Shown here piece after piece: positions 63,654 to 64,000 of a stretch of 64,000 nucleotides of DNA. The notes under the pieces were generated by a model. It was not told the DNA's origin and did not search any database. It was given only the letters and a program-made list of their open reading frames with translations. The first letter of the stretch is position 1. Each line of letters begins with the position of its first letter. The position numbers and the translations under genes were made by a program. Origin of the DNA: Ptychodera flava (taxonomy: Eukaryota > Hemichordata > Enteropneusta > Ptychoderidae); assembly GCF_041260155.1 (NCBI RefSeq), contig NC_091930.1:49478500-49542499 (forward strand), given 5' to 3'.

Positions 63654-64000
63654 CTGCAGTTGTCAAGGAGACGAATAAAGTAAATATTAATATAACAGTT
63701 AGTAAAAAACGTGTCCCTCATTACACCCATGCTGTTTTGAAAGACGGCATGACAATTGAATTCGTTCCCTCAAGTCATGGTTCATGGCGTTGATGTAAAA
63801 TCTCATGTCTGTTTGTTTGCCTGTCCCTGTATGTACCTGTCTCTCTCAACTTCTCTCAACCTCTCTAAACCCCTCCTTCAACCTCTCTCTACACCTCTAT
63901 CAGCCAACTCTTGACCAACGTAGAAACAGTCGACATCGTCTTGAGTTTCAATATATAGGCATGCTTCCAAGATCTCGTATCAATTCCGAAATACACATAG

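Overview
This is a metazoan nuclear window with interrupted genes, GT-AG introns, dense microsatellites and many small inverted-repeat transposons. The gene set (a SAMD9-type STAND protein with a death-fold-like N-terminus, a CNBD2-type cyclic-nucleotide-binding protein, a TRIM-NHL-type beta-propeller and an adhesion GPCR) suggests an invertebrate deuterostome such as a hemichordate, echinoderm or amphioxus. That placement is inference. The exon models below were built by hand from splice sites, reading phase and protein motifs.

Layout. (1) 1-4067, + strand: 3' part of a SAMD9-like gene, cut by a 100-N scaffold gap. (2) 4068-9348: no gene seen; microsatellites and one TTAA-flanked element. 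(3) 9349-16526, + strand: thirteen exons of a CNBD2-like gene. At least two exons carry single-base frame disruptions, so it is either hit by assembly errors or a decaying gene. (4) 16527-26009: no host gene seen. It holds a 4-kb giant foldback (about 17371-21376) and a 705-bp near-perfect palindrome (25281-25985). (5) 26010-47359, - strand: a 15-exon gene whose exons join in frame throughout (1145 codons plus stop). It encodes a basic N-terminus, twelve copies of a short module with the core [YH]-x2-W-x3-L-[DE], almost every copy on its own phase 1-1 exon, and a C-terminal six-blade NHL propeller in one exon. I recognise no described family for the module, and it is the best candidate here for something new. 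(6) 47360-51877: no gene seen. (7) 51878-63653 and beyond, - strand: thirteen exons of an adhesion GPCR (GPS, 7TM, cytoplasmic tail), with a 5'-truncated LINE in the TM1-TM2 intron.

Mobile DNA explains much of the rest: at least five TTAA-flanked elements, two 9-bp-TSD foldbacks, a nested insertion, a LINE and a dispersed repeat family. The 705-bp palindrome starts 15 bp after the stop codon of the NHL gene and supplies candidate AATAAA signals in its orientation. The four genes share no obvious pathway; the SAMD9-like gene is a probable innate-immunity or cell-death component, and the GPCR a surface receptor.
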